From Mariniblastus sp. (GTDB lineage: Bacteria; Planctomycetota; Planctomycetia; Pirellulales; Pirellulaceae): 64,000 nucleotides of DNA. Positions 35,366 to 44,569 of the stretch are shown here, one piece after another. The DNA is taken from NCBI GenBank assembly GCA_011523945.1, contig WTFU01000164.1, positions 1 to 64,000 of the forward strand. Direction: 5' to 3'. A program made the position numbers and the translations under genes. How positions within the stretch are numbered: the stretch's first letter is position 1; every line of letters begins with the position of its first letter. The notes under the pieces are model-generated. The model worked only from the letters and a program-made list of their open reading frames with translations, ran no database searches and was not told the origin of the DNA.

Positions 35366-36064
35366 GTGTTAAGCCGTGAAATGAGTCGGAGAGTCGATGA
35401 ATTTGCCATAAATGAGATCGGAATGCCGAGTTTGATTCTGATGGAGAATGCGGGCCGTTCATGTGCTGAGTGTTTAATGAATTGGCCGGTGGCAGACCCG
35501 CATCGAGAACAATCGGTTTTGGTATTATGTGGCCCAGGGAATAATGGGGGAGATGGATTTGTTCTTGCCCGTCATCTTGCCGTGGCGGGCTGGAATGTAC
35601 GTGTCATGCTTTTTAAGGAGGTTGAAAGGTACGCAGGCGATTCTCGAGTCAATTTGGATGTGTTAAGTCAACTCGGCATCAACATTGAACAGTTCGACCC
35701 CGCTTGGAGTGATACCGAAACGAGAGAGCAATTTGAAAAAGTAGGCGCGCGGTCGACGGACTGGATTGTGGATGCATTGTTAGGGACCGGAGCCAGTGGG
35801 GTTTTACGTCCACCTATTGCCAAGGCCATTGTTGCGGCAAATTTATTGCCAGTTAATCGACTGGCAATTGATTTGCCCACAGGGTTGAACTGCGATTCTG
35901 GAGAGGCGTCTGAACCGACGTTCCAAGCAAGTGTGACTTGCACGATGGTTGGAGAAAAAGTTGGTTTCAAAAATGCCGACGCTCATCACTTTACCGGCAC
36001 TGTGATGGTTGTTGGACTTGGAGTCCCTGTTGATCTAGAGGGGCTCACGACAGATCAACAATGA
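35366..36064 (+). CDS. nnrE: NAD(P)H-hydrate epimerase (YjeF N-terminal domain)
   Basis: The enzyme interconverts R and S forms of hydrated NAD(P)H as part of metabolite repair. The 232-residue protein has the YjeF_N signatures: MSRRVDEFAINEIGMPSLILMENAG, VLCGPGNNGGDGFVLARHLA, WIVDALLGTGASG and AIDLPTGLNCDSGE. The C-terminal dehydratase domain found in bacterial NnrDE fusions is absent, and no separate NnrD lies in the window. The start is GTG 35366 with GAGGAG seven bases upstream. It converges on the diadenylate-cyclase-like gene with nine bases between stops. Confidence 0.93.
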   Translation: MLSREMSRRVDEFAINEIGMPSLILMENAGRSCAECLMNWPVADPHREQSVLVLCGPGNNGGDGFVLARHLAVAGWNVRVMLFKEVERYAGDSRVNLDVLSQLGINIEQFDPAWSDTETREQFEKVGARSTDWIVDALLGTGASGVLRPPIAKAIVAANLLPVNRLAIDLPTGLNCDSGEASEPTFQASVTCTMVGEKVGFKNADAHHFTGTVMVVGLGVPVDLEGLTTDQQ

Positions 36065-36073
36065 GATGAATAA

Positions 36074-37003
36074 TCAATCAGTGTCTGGGTGATCGCTATC
36101 GAGATCTTTCCATTTCATAGCTCGCTGGAGCGGTTCAATTCGCAGCACCACTTCGCCATTTTGGAAAATTCTGACAGTGCCGTTTGTCTGGCTGACAATC
36201 ACGGCAATCGCTTTGGTATTTTTACTAATTGCTGCTCCCGAGAAATGCCTCGAGCCGAGCCCTTTGGTCATCGTAATTTCGACGGGCGAAGTATCAATGA
36301 TTCGTGAACTGCCTTCAACTGTGCCGTCAGAAGAGATGATAAACATTCCATCGAGCTGGGCAATTTCTTTGATGCCTTCGCGAACTTTACCGTCAAAGAT
36401 GTTGCGTTCTTTTCGAGTGTAGCCTTTGACAAGGTCGAAGCCCGCAGGTCTGCTTTCGTCGAGTACTTTTCGGTGGTCGCCCACGATAAACATAGTGCCC
36501 ACAGGTTTGCCCTCCCGTCCTTCGCGGCCGATGGCAACGGCAAGATCGACGACAGCTTTCAGGGTATCGAGCGGCACTTTGGTCTCAAGTTTCCGCAAAT
36601 CGCGTGCGGTTAAACGTCCCAAACGCTCTGTTAATTTTAATACGGAAATCGTATCGATGTCTTCGGTGTCAAAGCCACTGTAGATTGCGACCACTGTGGA
36701 TCCCGGTTTTACTTTCTCCGAAGCTACGCTGGCGAGGACAGCCTGTGTGAGCTGATTTTGGACCGAGGCCTCCGGTATTTCCAGATGAATCGAGTGGATC
36801 TCAGCCTCGGTTGCGGCAGCATGGATCGTGTCATCGTGAGTTGCAATGATTAGGACCTGATTGACCGATTTCCGCTTTAGCCTTGCCCAATCGGTTTGTT
36901 TTTCCATCAAAACAAGTAACGCATCAGCGTCCGAGGCTTTCACCAGCTTTACACCAGCGTCAACGAACGAGAAAAACGACTTGTGTTTTTTAGGAAACGA
37001 CAT
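36074..37003 (-). CDS. DacZ-like protein with a DisA_N (diadenylate cyclase) domain, altered motifs
   Basis: The 309-residue protein has an N-terminal alpha/beta domain (about 1-110), a helical linker, then a DAC domain (about 150-285). The domain is recognised by GREGREGKPVGTMFIVGD, LDGMFIISSDGTV and TKGLGSRHFSGAAISKNTKAIAVIVSQTNGTVRIF (given here as landmarks, residues about 165-300). Known diadenylate cyclases make c-di-AMP from ATP using D-G-A and R-H-R motifs. Here they read DGM and RHF, so activity cannot be assumed. The architecture (N-terminal alpha/beta plus DAC, no DNA-binding or membrane part) resembles the archaeal DacZ group. ATG 37003 is the first good start; a TTG 16 codons upstream gives no recognisable sequence. 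An inverted repeat lies upstream at 37060-37090. Confidence 0.8.
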   Translation of the reverse strand: MSFPKKHKSFFSFVDAGVKLVKASDADALLVLMEKQTDWARLKRKSVNQVLIIATHDDTIHAAATEAEIHSIHLEIPEASVQNQLTQAVLASVASEKVKPGSTVVAIYSGFDTEDIDTISVLKLTERLGRLTARDLRKLETKVPLDTLKAVVDLAVAIGREGREGKPVGTMFIVGDHRKVLDESRPAGFDLVKGYTRKERNIFDGKVREGIKEIAQLDGMFIISSDGTVEGSSRIIDTSPVEITMTKGLGSRHFSGAAISKNTKAIAVIVSQTNGTVRIFQNGEVVLRIEPLQRAMKWKDLDSDHPDTD

Positions 37004-37059
37004 CAAACACTGGCTTTCGGGTAAACCGGACGCGGTGGTGGGGCCATGCAAAACTTTTC

Positions 37060-37090
37060 AAAACATACTTTGAATTAAAACGTATGTTTT
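37060..37090. repeat. 9-bp inverted repeat between the HEAT lipoprotein and DacZ-like genes
   Basis: AAAACATAC (37060-37068) and GTATGTTTT (37082-37090), separated by 13 bp. It lies 57 bp upstream of the DacZ-like start, and no T-run follows on the minus strand. An operator dyad is as likely as an RNA hairpin. Confidence 0.6.
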
Positions 37091-37237
37091 ATCGGCATTT
37101 TATACCTCAGGCAAGCATACCGTTACGCTAATTTCTTTTTCAATTCGCGCAACGAGGCTGGAGAATTGATACAGTCGACCGAAAAGAAGGTGGCTAGAAA
37201 TTGGGTGCCGAGTTTAGCAAGTTGGTTTAAAGCGGTT

Positions 37238-38047
37238 TCACGGAGTCTGCCAGTTTTTCTCGACGTTTGGTTGAAACGAATTGTCGGCTGACCTCTCAGG
37301 TGCGTCGCTCTCAAAATAGTCGTCGAGAGTTGGCTGCGTTTTTGGAGTCGGTGTAATGCGGTCGCCGGTGGTCGTTTTAACGTACTGTTCCCACGCCAAG
37401 AGATCTGTCCCCAGAGTTTCCCCTGAAATCTTCTCTAACGACTGCATGACTCTCCGCTGTAGTGCCGGATCGCGATCATCTAATGCGACGGCAACCGCAG
37501 TGATTGCTTGTTCGCCGGAAAATTCACCAATTGCCCTGGCAGCCGCTAGTCGTACGTCAGTGTTCGAGTCATCCATTAGTATTTCTTGCAATCGCGGCAG
37601 GGATTCATCGGCAGGCAGTTGTTCCAGCGATCCGATTGCTGCGATTCTGATTTCTGAATTGGAATCCTCCGTCGCCTCCTGGAGTGCTTTCAGGGAAGCT
37701 GGGCAATCAAGTTGACCTAACAGTTTCACGGCGTAAATTCGATGCAAGAGTATGGAGTCTCTGCGTACGATTTCAGCTAAAAATTTTGCTGCATTTTGCT
37801 GGTCTTGCTGAGTGCCATTGATTGCGTATTCGACTTTCTCCCGCATTTCGCGTTTTTTCACAAAAAGAGTATCTGCGATCTTCTCTTCCTCTATCCATTT
37901 ATTTTGAGCCCAGGGAACGTATTGACCGGTTCGCCATAATTTTCCCTCAGCACATCCCGTTGAAATCACACCCATTCCCAGCGAGGCGGCGAGAAACGCG
38001 TAGGTTACGATTTTGTTTTTCGTTTGCGAAGCCATATTGATTGGCAT
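37238..38047 (-). CDS. HEAT-repeat lipoprotein
   Basis: The 269-residue protein has an N-terminal hydrophobic signal ending in the lipobox STGC (cysteine at residue 32), so it should be lipid-anchored. Residues 85-210 form three or four HEAT-like helical repeats (for example SLKALQEATEDSNSEIRIAA, LPRLQEILMDDSNTDVRLAA, AITAVAVALDDRDPALQRRV), a protein-interaction scaffold. The tail is proline/threonine-rich. GGGGAAA precedes ATG 38047. No enzymatic role is visible. The Wzc-like kinase gene lies 210 bp upstream on the same strand. Confidence 0.85.
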   Translation of the reverse strand: MPINMASQTKNKIVTYAFLAASLGMGVISTGCAEGKLWRTGQYVPWAQNKWIEEEKIADTLFVKKREMREKVEYAINGTQQDQQNAAKFLAEIVRRDSILLHRIYAVKLLGQLDCPASLKALQEATEDSNSEIRIAAIGSLEQLPADESLPRLQEILMDDSNTDVRLAAARAIGEFSGEQAITAVAVALDDRDPALQRRVMQSLEKISGETLGTDLLAWEQYVKTTTGDRITPTPKTQPTLDDYFESDAPERSADNSFQPNVEKNWQTP

Positions 38048-38161
38048 TTGAATTTCCCCGAACTAGTGTGTTTTCACTATTTTCGAGGAGATTAGCAAAG
38101 CAAAGCGTTGGGTTACAGATCAGGTCGAGGTGCTAGCTGGACCGAGTCACGCCTTGGCGGA

Positions 38162-38202
38162 GGCTTATTCCATTGGAACTTAAGCCGAGGCTTATTACCG
38201 TG
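38162..38202 (-). repeat. Bulged hairpin and short direct repeat between wzc-like and HEAT genes
   Basis: GGCTTATTCC (38162-38171) can pair with GGAA-CT-TAAGCC (38175-38186), giving a 10-bp stem with a two-base bulge and a 3-nt loop. The motif GAGGCTTATT then recurs at 38188-38197. There is no T-run. It may mark the 3' end of the wzc-like mRNA. Confidence 0.4.
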
Positions 38203-38257
38203 GAAAAAGACAGACGGGAAAGTGGGCAATTGGTTGATTTACTCAAACGCATTGCGA

Positions 38258-40690
38258 TTAGACGCTGGTTTGATCGGCTGATTCAATTCGTTGCAGCTGG
38301 TTCGGTTCAGGCTCAAATCGACGGCCTTTCTTGTCCTCATCGTAATATTTTCCACCGCCGGTTCCGTAGCCATAGCCATATCCGTAACCGTTGTAGGAGT
38401 ATCCTGCACGATAGGCTCCATAGGTGTATTGGCTGCCATAGCCAGACTGGGCTCCGACTCCGTTAACGACCAAACCGATGCAATGGGCTCCGAGGTTCGT
38501 TAGCATCTCGGTGGCTCGTTCGGCACTGACCCGAACGTTCTTTTTGATTCGAAGGCAGAGGACTACGCCGTCAACACGAGCGGCGATTGGGCTTGGATCG
38601 GTGACCGCCAGTAAAGGTGGCGTGTCGATGATAACGAAGTCAAAGTCCTCTCGCATTTGTTCAAAAAGAATATCGATTTGCGGGGAAGAGCTAAGTTCGG
38701 CTGGATTGTTGGGACGCGTGCCACACGGCATGAGCGTCAATCCGTCGACCTCAACGCTTTCAATCAACGAATCTCGCCATTGTGACTGTCCACTGAGGAC
38801 TGTCGCAAATCCAAGCGAAGATTCGATCCCGAAAGTTGTGTGTTGCCGAGGTCGTCGCATGTCTGCATCGACTAACAAGACGCGCTTTCCAGACTGGGCG
38901 ATGGAAACTGCCAGGTTGGCCGCCAAAGTGGACTTACCGTCACCGGGGGTCGGACTCGTAACTTGGATAATCGAGTGGTTCTTGCCCTGAGTATTGAAGT
39001 AGAGGGCGGTTCTTACTGCGCGGAAAGCTTCCGCCACCTGAGACTTAGGCCGGTGGTAAGTGCAAACGACAGGATCGATAGAAGAGTTCTCAACGAGATA
39101 GCGTTTGTTTTGAGCAATGACGGGAACATGGCCAATTAACGGCACGTTCAGTTTTTTCATAACTTCGTCTGGATTGTGGAACGTTTTGTCTGCCAATTCC
39201 ACTAGACAACCGAGGCCGAATCCAACCAGGCTTCCGAGCAGGCCACCAATCCCAAGGATGACCAGAAGTATCGGCCAAACTTCTTCACCGTAGGTTGCGT
39301 TTTGGAGTTTTTGAAAACGGAAACCTTCCTTGCTGGCGTTGTTATCACCGGAGTCAATTTCGATTAGTTTCTTTTCCGCAATTTTCAAGAAGTCCCGAAC
39401 ATCATCCATCTGGGTGTTGATATTTTCGATTTTTCGTTGAACGGCGGCAATTCTTCCCGCCTCGGTGGAGTTTTCAATCAGAGCCTTTTGGTTAATTTCA
39501 ATCGAAGCTTGAAGATCAAAAACCTGCTGTTCCAATGAGCGTATATGACGTTGAAGAATTTCCCTTGGTTCGATATTCGTCCGACTTTCACTGTTTCCGG
39601 TTGCGACCAGTTTGTTAAGCGATGTTTGCCACGTTTGAATTTCCTGAGCTAGGCCTTTAAGTTCTTTGTTCCCAGCGCCGTAAATTTGCTCAAGGCGACG
39701 GTAGTTGGCCTCTAATTCTCTGATCTTATTCTCAAGCAAGAAAATGTCACGATTGCTTGCCTCTTCCCTACGGCCATCGTCCTTAATCTTATTTTGTTCT
39801 TTGAAGATCCAGACCATTTCTTCAATTTCTTTGTCACCTGAAAGCAAGGCTTCCTTGGCCCGCTCCAAATCTTTCCCAAGGAATGCAATTTTGTTTTGGT
39901 CTGTCTGAAGAATCTTAGTTAGCTCGTTTACCTTAACCTGGTGCAGAGTAATATTTCCCTGCGAGACTACGATCGCCTGGTCTTCCTCATGAGCGGCGTC
40001 GAGTCGTTTTTGAAGCGCATTGTAATTTTCTTTAAATTCACGATGGATTGACGTCAAAAGATCGCTAACCTTCGTGCTCTCGTTCAAATATTGTTCACCC
40101 AGATCGGTTTCATAGGTCGCAATTAAGTTATTCAGGATGGTTTGAGCGTCGTCAGGTTCTGAGCTGTAATAGACTAATTCATAGAGGACTTGTTCGTCTT
40201 TATTTTGCGTAACGACGAGATTGTCTATGACGTGCGGGATTGTCTCATCGTTGGCTAAATCTGAAAATGACTCGAGTGCCGAAAGGTTGTTTTCGAGTAA
40301 ACAACGTTGAACGATGTTGTACTGGCCGATTAACTGGTCGTGCCGGATTGCCATGTCTGCCGCCATAGGAAACATGGTCCTACTGTTTTGCGACATGGGG
40401 AGATAGAGCGGGTCTTTGGGCTCAATCTTAATTTTTGCCACGCTCTTGTAGATCGTCTCGCATTGCGCGTCGTATATGGCCCCCAGCGCCATGCCCGTGA
40501 CCAAGCCCAAAAATACCAACCATTTTCGACGGTTAAGGATGCCCCAGAAATCGAACGGAGAGTCCTCCGAGATATCTGGCGACGCGAAGACAAACGGCAC
40601 AGGCTGAGGATTAGATTGAGGGTTCGAGTCCACGAACAAATCTCCGGGAGTAGCATCAGTGAGAACTCGCCGCTTTACGGTCGAGTTCAC
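38258..40690 (-). CDS. Wzc/CpsD-type polysaccharide co-polymerase with tyrosine autokinase domain
   Basis: This 810-residue inner-membrane protein is expected to control chain length and export of an exopolysaccharide. A Wzz domain starts after a membrane segment near residue 54. Long periplasmic coiled coils cover about residues 190-450. A second membrane segment lies near 475-497 (WPILLVILGIGGLLGSLVGFG). The BY-kinase domain has Walker A SPTPGDGKST (about residue 580), Walker A' LLVDADMRRP and Walker B FVIIDTPPLL. The C-terminal tail is a tyrosine/glycine cluster (GYGSQYTYGAYRAGYSYNGY and beyond), the usual autophosphorylation region. The start is GTG 40690, directly abutted by the palindrome GATTCGAGCGAATC. 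Other Wzx/Wzy partners are not nearby. Confidence 0.92.
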   Translation of the reverse strand: MNSTVKRRVLTDATPGDLFVDSNPQSNPQPVPFVFASPDISEDSPFDFWGILNRRKWLVFLGLVTGMALGAIYDAQCETIYKSVAKIKIEPKDPLYLPMSQNSRTMFPMAADMAIRHDQLIGQYNIVQRCLLENNLSALESFSDLANDETIPHVIDNLVVTQNKDEQVLYELVYYSSEPDDAQTILNNLIATYETDLGEQYLNESTKVSDLLTSIHREFKENYNALQKRLDAAHEEDQAIVVSQGNITLHQVKVNELTKILQTDQNKIAFLGKDLERAKEALLSGDKEIEEMVWIFKEQNKIKDDGRREEASNRDIFLLENKIRELEANYRRLEQIYGAGNKELKGLAQEIQTWQTSLNKLVATGNSESRTNIEPREILQRHIRSLEQQVFDLQASIEINQKALIENSTEAGRIAAVQRKIENINTQMDDVRDFLKIAEKKLIEIDSGDNNASKEGFRFQKLQNATYGEEVWPILLVILGIGGLLGSLVGFGLGCLVELADKTFHNPDEVMKKLNVPLIGHVPVIAQNKRYLVENSSIDPVVCTYHRPKSQVAEAFRAVRTALYFNTQGKNHSIIQVTSPTPGDGKSTLAANLAVSIAQSGKRVLLVDADMRRPRQHTTFGIESSLGFATVLSGQSQWRDSLIESVEVDGLTLMPCGTRPNNPAELSSSPQIDILFEQMREDFDFVIIDTPPLLAVTDPSPIAARVDGVVLCLRIKKNVRVSAERATEMLTNLGAHCIGLVVNGVGAQSGYGSQYTYGAYRAGYSYNGYGYGYGYGTGGGKYYDEDKKGRRFEPEPNQLQRIESADQTSV

Positions 40691-41108
40691 GATTCGAGCG
40701 AATCAAATATTTACTGGCAAAGGATGGGGAACAGAAGCAACAGGAACGCCACTTACCCGTTTAAAAGCAGTATAGACAGCATCCATGACTAGCTCAACCA
40801 ATTACCTTCTCAGGAACCGCTGTTTTGTGAAAACTGAATGTTCTTAAGGCCATGGACCTTGCTACTCTAGTGCCGTTTGGTGGGGTTATTTTAAACATTC
40901 GTGCGCGAGGGCCTGAATTTGTATTCGTATCGAGCTTAAGCGACCTTCTTCGACACTCTGGAAGGTAACCCTCCCTGATTTGGCTTGAATGGAAAAACTG
41001 TCAATTAGAGGAATTAGGGGGGCCGCTAAACAAGAAATATTCCCCCGAATTAGCGGGGAATGTTGGAAGCCACTCGAAAGCCTACGCGAAGCTTGTTACA
41101 TTTTGGCT
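40691..41108. promoter_or_regulatory. Divergent wzc-like/mutS intergenic region with alternative hairpins
   Basis: This 418-bp region has no gene. It begins with the palindrome GATTCGAGCGAATC (40691-40704) against the wzc-like start. Near the mutS end, CCGCTAA (41023-41029) can pair with TTAGCGG (41050-41056). ATTCCCC (41039-41045) can instead pair with GGGGAAT (41055-41061). The two hairpins share bases and exclude each other. An in-frame extension of mutS back to 40989 exists but does not look like MutS sequence. Confidence 0.5.
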
Positions 41109-43760
41109 ATGTCTAAAACTCCGATGATGCAACAGTATGACGATGCGAAAAAAGCCTGCGGTGACGCTTTGCTTTTTTTCCGCATGGGGGACTTTTATGA
41201 GCTTTTCCACGACGACGCAAAAGTTGCCGCCAAGATTCTCGGGCTGACACTGACCAGTCGCGATAAATCGAATGCGATTCCCATGGCGGGGTTCCCGTAT
41301 CACCAACTTGATTCATATTTGGGGAAGTTGATTAAGCAGGGTTTTCGCGTTGCGGTTTGTGACCAAGTCGAAGATCCGAAGACTGCTAAGGGATTAGTTA
41401 AGCGAGAAGTCGCTCAAATTGTTTCTCCGGGGACAGTTACTGATCAAGCTTTACTCGATCCGTCGGTGAGTAATTATCTCTTGGCCGTTCTACCTGCTTT
41501 TCCCAAAGGAAAACAAGGTGGCAGCGAAGAGAGTGTAAGTCAGTATGGTGTTGCCTGGGCCGAGACATCGACTGGACGGTTTTATGTAACGACGGTTGGG
41601 CAGAAACAATTGGTCGATTTGCTGGCTCGATTAGGTGCCAGTGAAATCCTGGTCCCCGATCGATTCAGTGAATTTGACAAAGAGCTGTTTCCAGATGCGA
41701 TGATCACCCGTCGTCCAGACTGGAGTTTTGGCATTCAATCGTCTGAAGAGTTGTTGAAAAAACAACTGGGCGTTGCTTCTCTCGATGGATTTGGAATTGC
41801 GGAGTTCGGACCGCTTGCGGTCGGAGCAGCGGGCGGAATTCTGGAGTACTTACGAGAGACTCAAAAGGCGTCACTTGAACACTTTGACCATATTCAGGCA
41901 TATCGTCAGTCTAATTTTGTTGAGATTGATTCGGCGACTTGGCGGAGCCTTGAGATTAGCCAGACCATTCGGACCGGCCAACGTGAAGGTTCGTTGTTCG
42001 GTGTGATTGATCGTTGTAAGACTCCGATGGGGAGTCGTCTTCTTGGAGATTGGCTGACAAATCCGTTGACTGAAATGAATGAGATCATTCATCGTCAGGA
42101 CGCCGTCGGAGAGTTGGCCGATGACCAGAGCCTCCGTAACGATTTGAGAGAGTATCTGAAGGGAGTCTTTGACCTCCAGCGATTACTGGCAAGGGTGGCG
42201 TCGGGTCGGCCTTCCCCGAGAGACCTCAGTTATATTGCAAAAACTCTGGCTGCAGTCCCGCAGTTAAAGTCAAAGTTAAGCGGCTCTCAAACGGTTTGGT
42301 TGCAGCAACTTGAGGCGGAGCTTGACGAATGTCTCGATTTGCGAGAAGAGTTAGAGGCCGCTCTGGAAGATCCTTGTCCTGCTCAGATCAAAGACGGTGG
42401 ATTTATTCAGGAAGGGTTCGACAGCGAGCTTGATGAATTGAGGAAACTCGCTGCGGGAGGGAAGCAGTGGATCGCAAACTACCAACAACGGATTTGCGAT
42501 GAAACCGGGATCCCAAGTTTGAAAGTCGGTTTCAATAAAGTTTTCGGCTATTACCTTGAATGTACGCATTCCCATCGAGACAAAGTTCCCGAAGATTTTA
42601 TTCGAAAGCAGACACTCAAGAATGCCGAGCGTTATATCACTCCGGAATTGAAGGAGTATGAAGAGAAGGTTTTGGCAGCCGATTCAAAAGCGGATGAACT
42701 TGAAATCAAGCTTTTTGAAAATCTACGTCAATTAGTGCGTGCTCATACCTCGCGGCTTAAATCGAATGCTCAGATTATTGCGACGCTCGACACGATTGGA
42801 GGATTGGCTCAGTTGGCGGTTGAGCAAAGTTATTGCCGCCCAGAGTTTGTCGAGGACAGCGTTACCAAGATAGTTGAAGGTCGACATCCAGTGCTCGACA
42901 TCATCGAGCCGCTTGGAGCGTTTATTCCTAATGACACGGTGATCGATGAAGAGCACGGAGTCCTACATCTAATCACAGGCCCAAATATGGCGGGAAAGAG
43001 TACTTACATCCGCCAGGTTGCTCTCATTAGTTTGCTCGGTCAGATCGGAAGTTTTGTTCCAGCCAAAGAAGCGCAGTTGGGATTGGTTGATAAGATTTTT
43101 GCCCGCGTTGGTGCAAGTGATGAATTATCGCGGGGACAATCAACATTTATGGTCGAGATGACCGAGACGGCTCGGATTTTGAATACTGCTTCTTCGCGAA
43201 GTTTAGTGATTTTGGATGAGATTGGTCGGGGAACCAGTACCTACGATGGTGTCTCGCTCGCTTGGGCGATAGTCGAGTATTTGCATGATCAAATCGGTTG
43301 CCGTTCTTTGTTTGCGACGCACTATCACGAGTTGACCGAATTGGAAAAAAATTTCAACGGTGTCAGCAACTTCAATGTGGCCGTCCGCGAGTGGGAAGAG
43401 AAAATCGTATTTCTACATAAAATTGTTCCAGGAAGCGCAGACAAAAGTTATGGAATTCACGTGGCGCGTCTGGCTGGCGTTCCCAACTGGGTCAATCGTC
43501 GTGCAGAGCAAATCCTTGAAAAGTTAGAGTCCAGCGGTGAAGTTGAACAAAACCGTGAGGTGATAACGTCGCAAGGAGGAGAATCGACGGGGCAAATTCA
43601 GATGACGCTCTTTGGTACAAACCATCACCCATTGGTCGATAAGATTAAATCGCTCGACGCTAATGCGTTAACGCCGATGAACGCTCTCCAAATCCTGCAT
43701 GATTGGCAAACGGAACTCGGAGACGATGTGGAAACTTCGGTATCCAAGAAGGGCGAGTAA
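41109..43760 (+). CDS. mutS: DNA mismatch repair protein MutS
   Basis: MutS recognises base mismatches and small loops and recruits MutL. From ATG 41109 the protein has 884 residues. The N-terminal mismatch-binding motif is FFRMGDFYELF, with the F-Y-E wedge. The connector, lever and clamp domains follow, with RTGQREGSLFGVIDRCKTPMGSRLL in the core. The ATPase domain has Walker A GPNMAGKSTYIRQ (about 623-635), the DELSRGQSTFMVEM signature, Walker B LVILDEIGRGTSTYDG and FATHYHEL. It is the MutS1 (mismatch repair) type. No mutL is in the window. Upstream are competing hairpins. Confidence 0.96.
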   Translation: MSKTPMMQQYDDAKKACGDALLFFRMGDFYELFHDDAKVAAKILGLTLTSRDKSNAIPMAGFPYHQLDSYLGKLIKQGFRVAVCDQVEDPKTAKGLVKREVAQIVSPGTVTDQALLDPSVSNYLLAVLPAFPKGKQGGSEESVSQYGVAWAETSTGRFYVTTVGQKQLVDLLARLGASEILVPDRFSEFDKELFPDAMITRRPDWSFGIQSSEELLKKQLGVASLDGFGIAEFGPLAVGAAGGILEYLRETQKASLEHFDHIQAYRQSNFVEIDSATWRSLEISQTIRTGQREGSLFGVIDRCKTPMGSRLLGDWLTNPLTEMNEIIHRQDAVGELADDQSLRNDLREYLKGVFDLQRLLARVASGRPSPRDLSYIAKTLAAVPQLKSKLSGSQTVWLQQLEAELDECLDLREELEAALEDPCPAQIKDGGFIQEGFDSELDELRKLAAGGKQWIANYQQRICDETGIPSLKVGFNKVFGYYLECTHSHRDKVPEDFIRKQTLKNAERYITPELKEYEEKVLAADSKADELEIKLFENLRQLVRAHTSRLKSNAQIIATLDTIGGLAQLAVEQSYCRPEFVEDSVTKIVEGRHPVLDIIEPLGAFIPNDTVIDEEHGVLHLITGPNMAGKSTYIRQVALISLLGQIGSFVPAKEAQLGLVDKIFARVGASDELSRGQSTFMVEMTETARILNTASSRSLVILDEIGRGTSTYDGVSLAWAIVEYLHDQIGCRSLFATHYHELTELEKNFNGVSNFNVAVREWEEKIVFLHKIVPGSADKSYGIHVARLAGVPNWVNRRAEQILEKLESSGEVEQNREVITSQGGESTGQIQMTLFGTNHHPLVDKIKSLDANALTPMNALQILHDWQTELGDDVETSVSKKGE

Positions 43761-43861
43761 ACCGCGGTCTGGAATCGTACCCTCTTAATTGCCGCGTTGA
43801 GTTGCGATGTTCGGGCAGCGGTGCACCGAGAAAATTTTACGGTCTTGGTGGGAATTGCTGC

Positions 43862-44485
43862 TCAGTGCATCGGGCTGTCAATTAGCCAGTCGTCATCAAT
43901 TTGGCGAAAAGTTATAACGGCATCACGATTGCCGATTTTAATCCGCCCGATCATCTGATTGTTTTCCAGCTTGGCAGAGATAAAACTAAGCTCCTGAATT
44001 GGGGGCCGGGTAGCGAATTTAGAGATCTTATGATGGAACTGAGGTAGGTCTTGGATTTTCTCGCCAATCTTCTCTGTGAACCCTGACATTCCTACTGCCC
44101 CTGCGCCGTAGGAGGCCATGGCGCGGTTGATGGTTTGTTGCGACAACCCGTGGTCATCAAGGATTTTCAAAAAGCGATCGCCATCACTTGGACTCTTGAC
44201 CGCTAATTGCATCAGATTCAGGGCGGCCGCACCTGCCTCGCGGTTCTTTGCAGCGGTGGTTAAACAGGCTAGTCGCGCGGCGTGATCGTCAGAACCGATC
44301 GCCGATGCCAACGATTCAAAACTCGCACGAGGAGTGCTTAAGTCAACGACAACCATCGGTAGGTCTGCTGAATCGGTTGCGGCGTGGTCAGTTTTGTCAG
44401 GGATGCAGCCAGTATTGAGGTACCCTATTCCTAATACCGCGGCTAAGAGCAAAATTATCCTCAAAAGCCGGAGAGAGTTCTTCAT
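43862..44485 (-). CDS. Lipoprotein of unknown function
   Basis: The 207-residue protein has a hydrophobic signal (RIILLLAAVLGIGYL) ending in lipobox NTGC (cysteine at residue 27). The mature part is mainly helical to residue 150. A small beta-rich C-terminal section follows (FISAKLENNQMIGRIKIGNRDAVITFRQIDDDWLID) that resembles the strand-and-tryptophan end of NTF2-like or DUF4878-type domains. I cannot name a family with confidence. It converges on mutS (101-bp gap) and lies just downstream of RNase P RNA on the same strand. Confidence 0.7.
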   Translation of the reverse strand: MKNSLRLLRIILLLAAVLGIGYLNTGCIPDKTDHAATDSADLPMVVVDLSTPRASFESLASAIGSDDHAARLACLTTAAKNREAGAAALNLMQLAVKSPSDGDRFLKILDDHGLSQQTINRAMASYGAGAVGMSGFTEKIGEKIQDLPQFHHKISKFATRPPIQELSFISAKLENNQMIGRIKIGNRDAVITFRQIDDDWLIDSPMH

Positions 44486-44569
44486 GATTGGCTCTCGTTT
44501 ATAGAAGACTGTTCTAGATCGACAGGGTTGGTTCGGCGGTTAGAAACTGAGTGATTTAAAGTAAAAAAC

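Noticed and set aside
37123-37314. Minus-strand 63-codon frame overlapping the end of the HEAT lipoprotein gene
   Set aside because: It overlaps a well-supported gene in another frame and has no recognisable feature.
40610-40645. tRNA-like T-loop sequence GGTTCGAGTCC
   Set aside because: It lies inside the wzc-like coding region, the flanking bases do not form a T-stem, and no acceptor or anticodon arms can be found around it.
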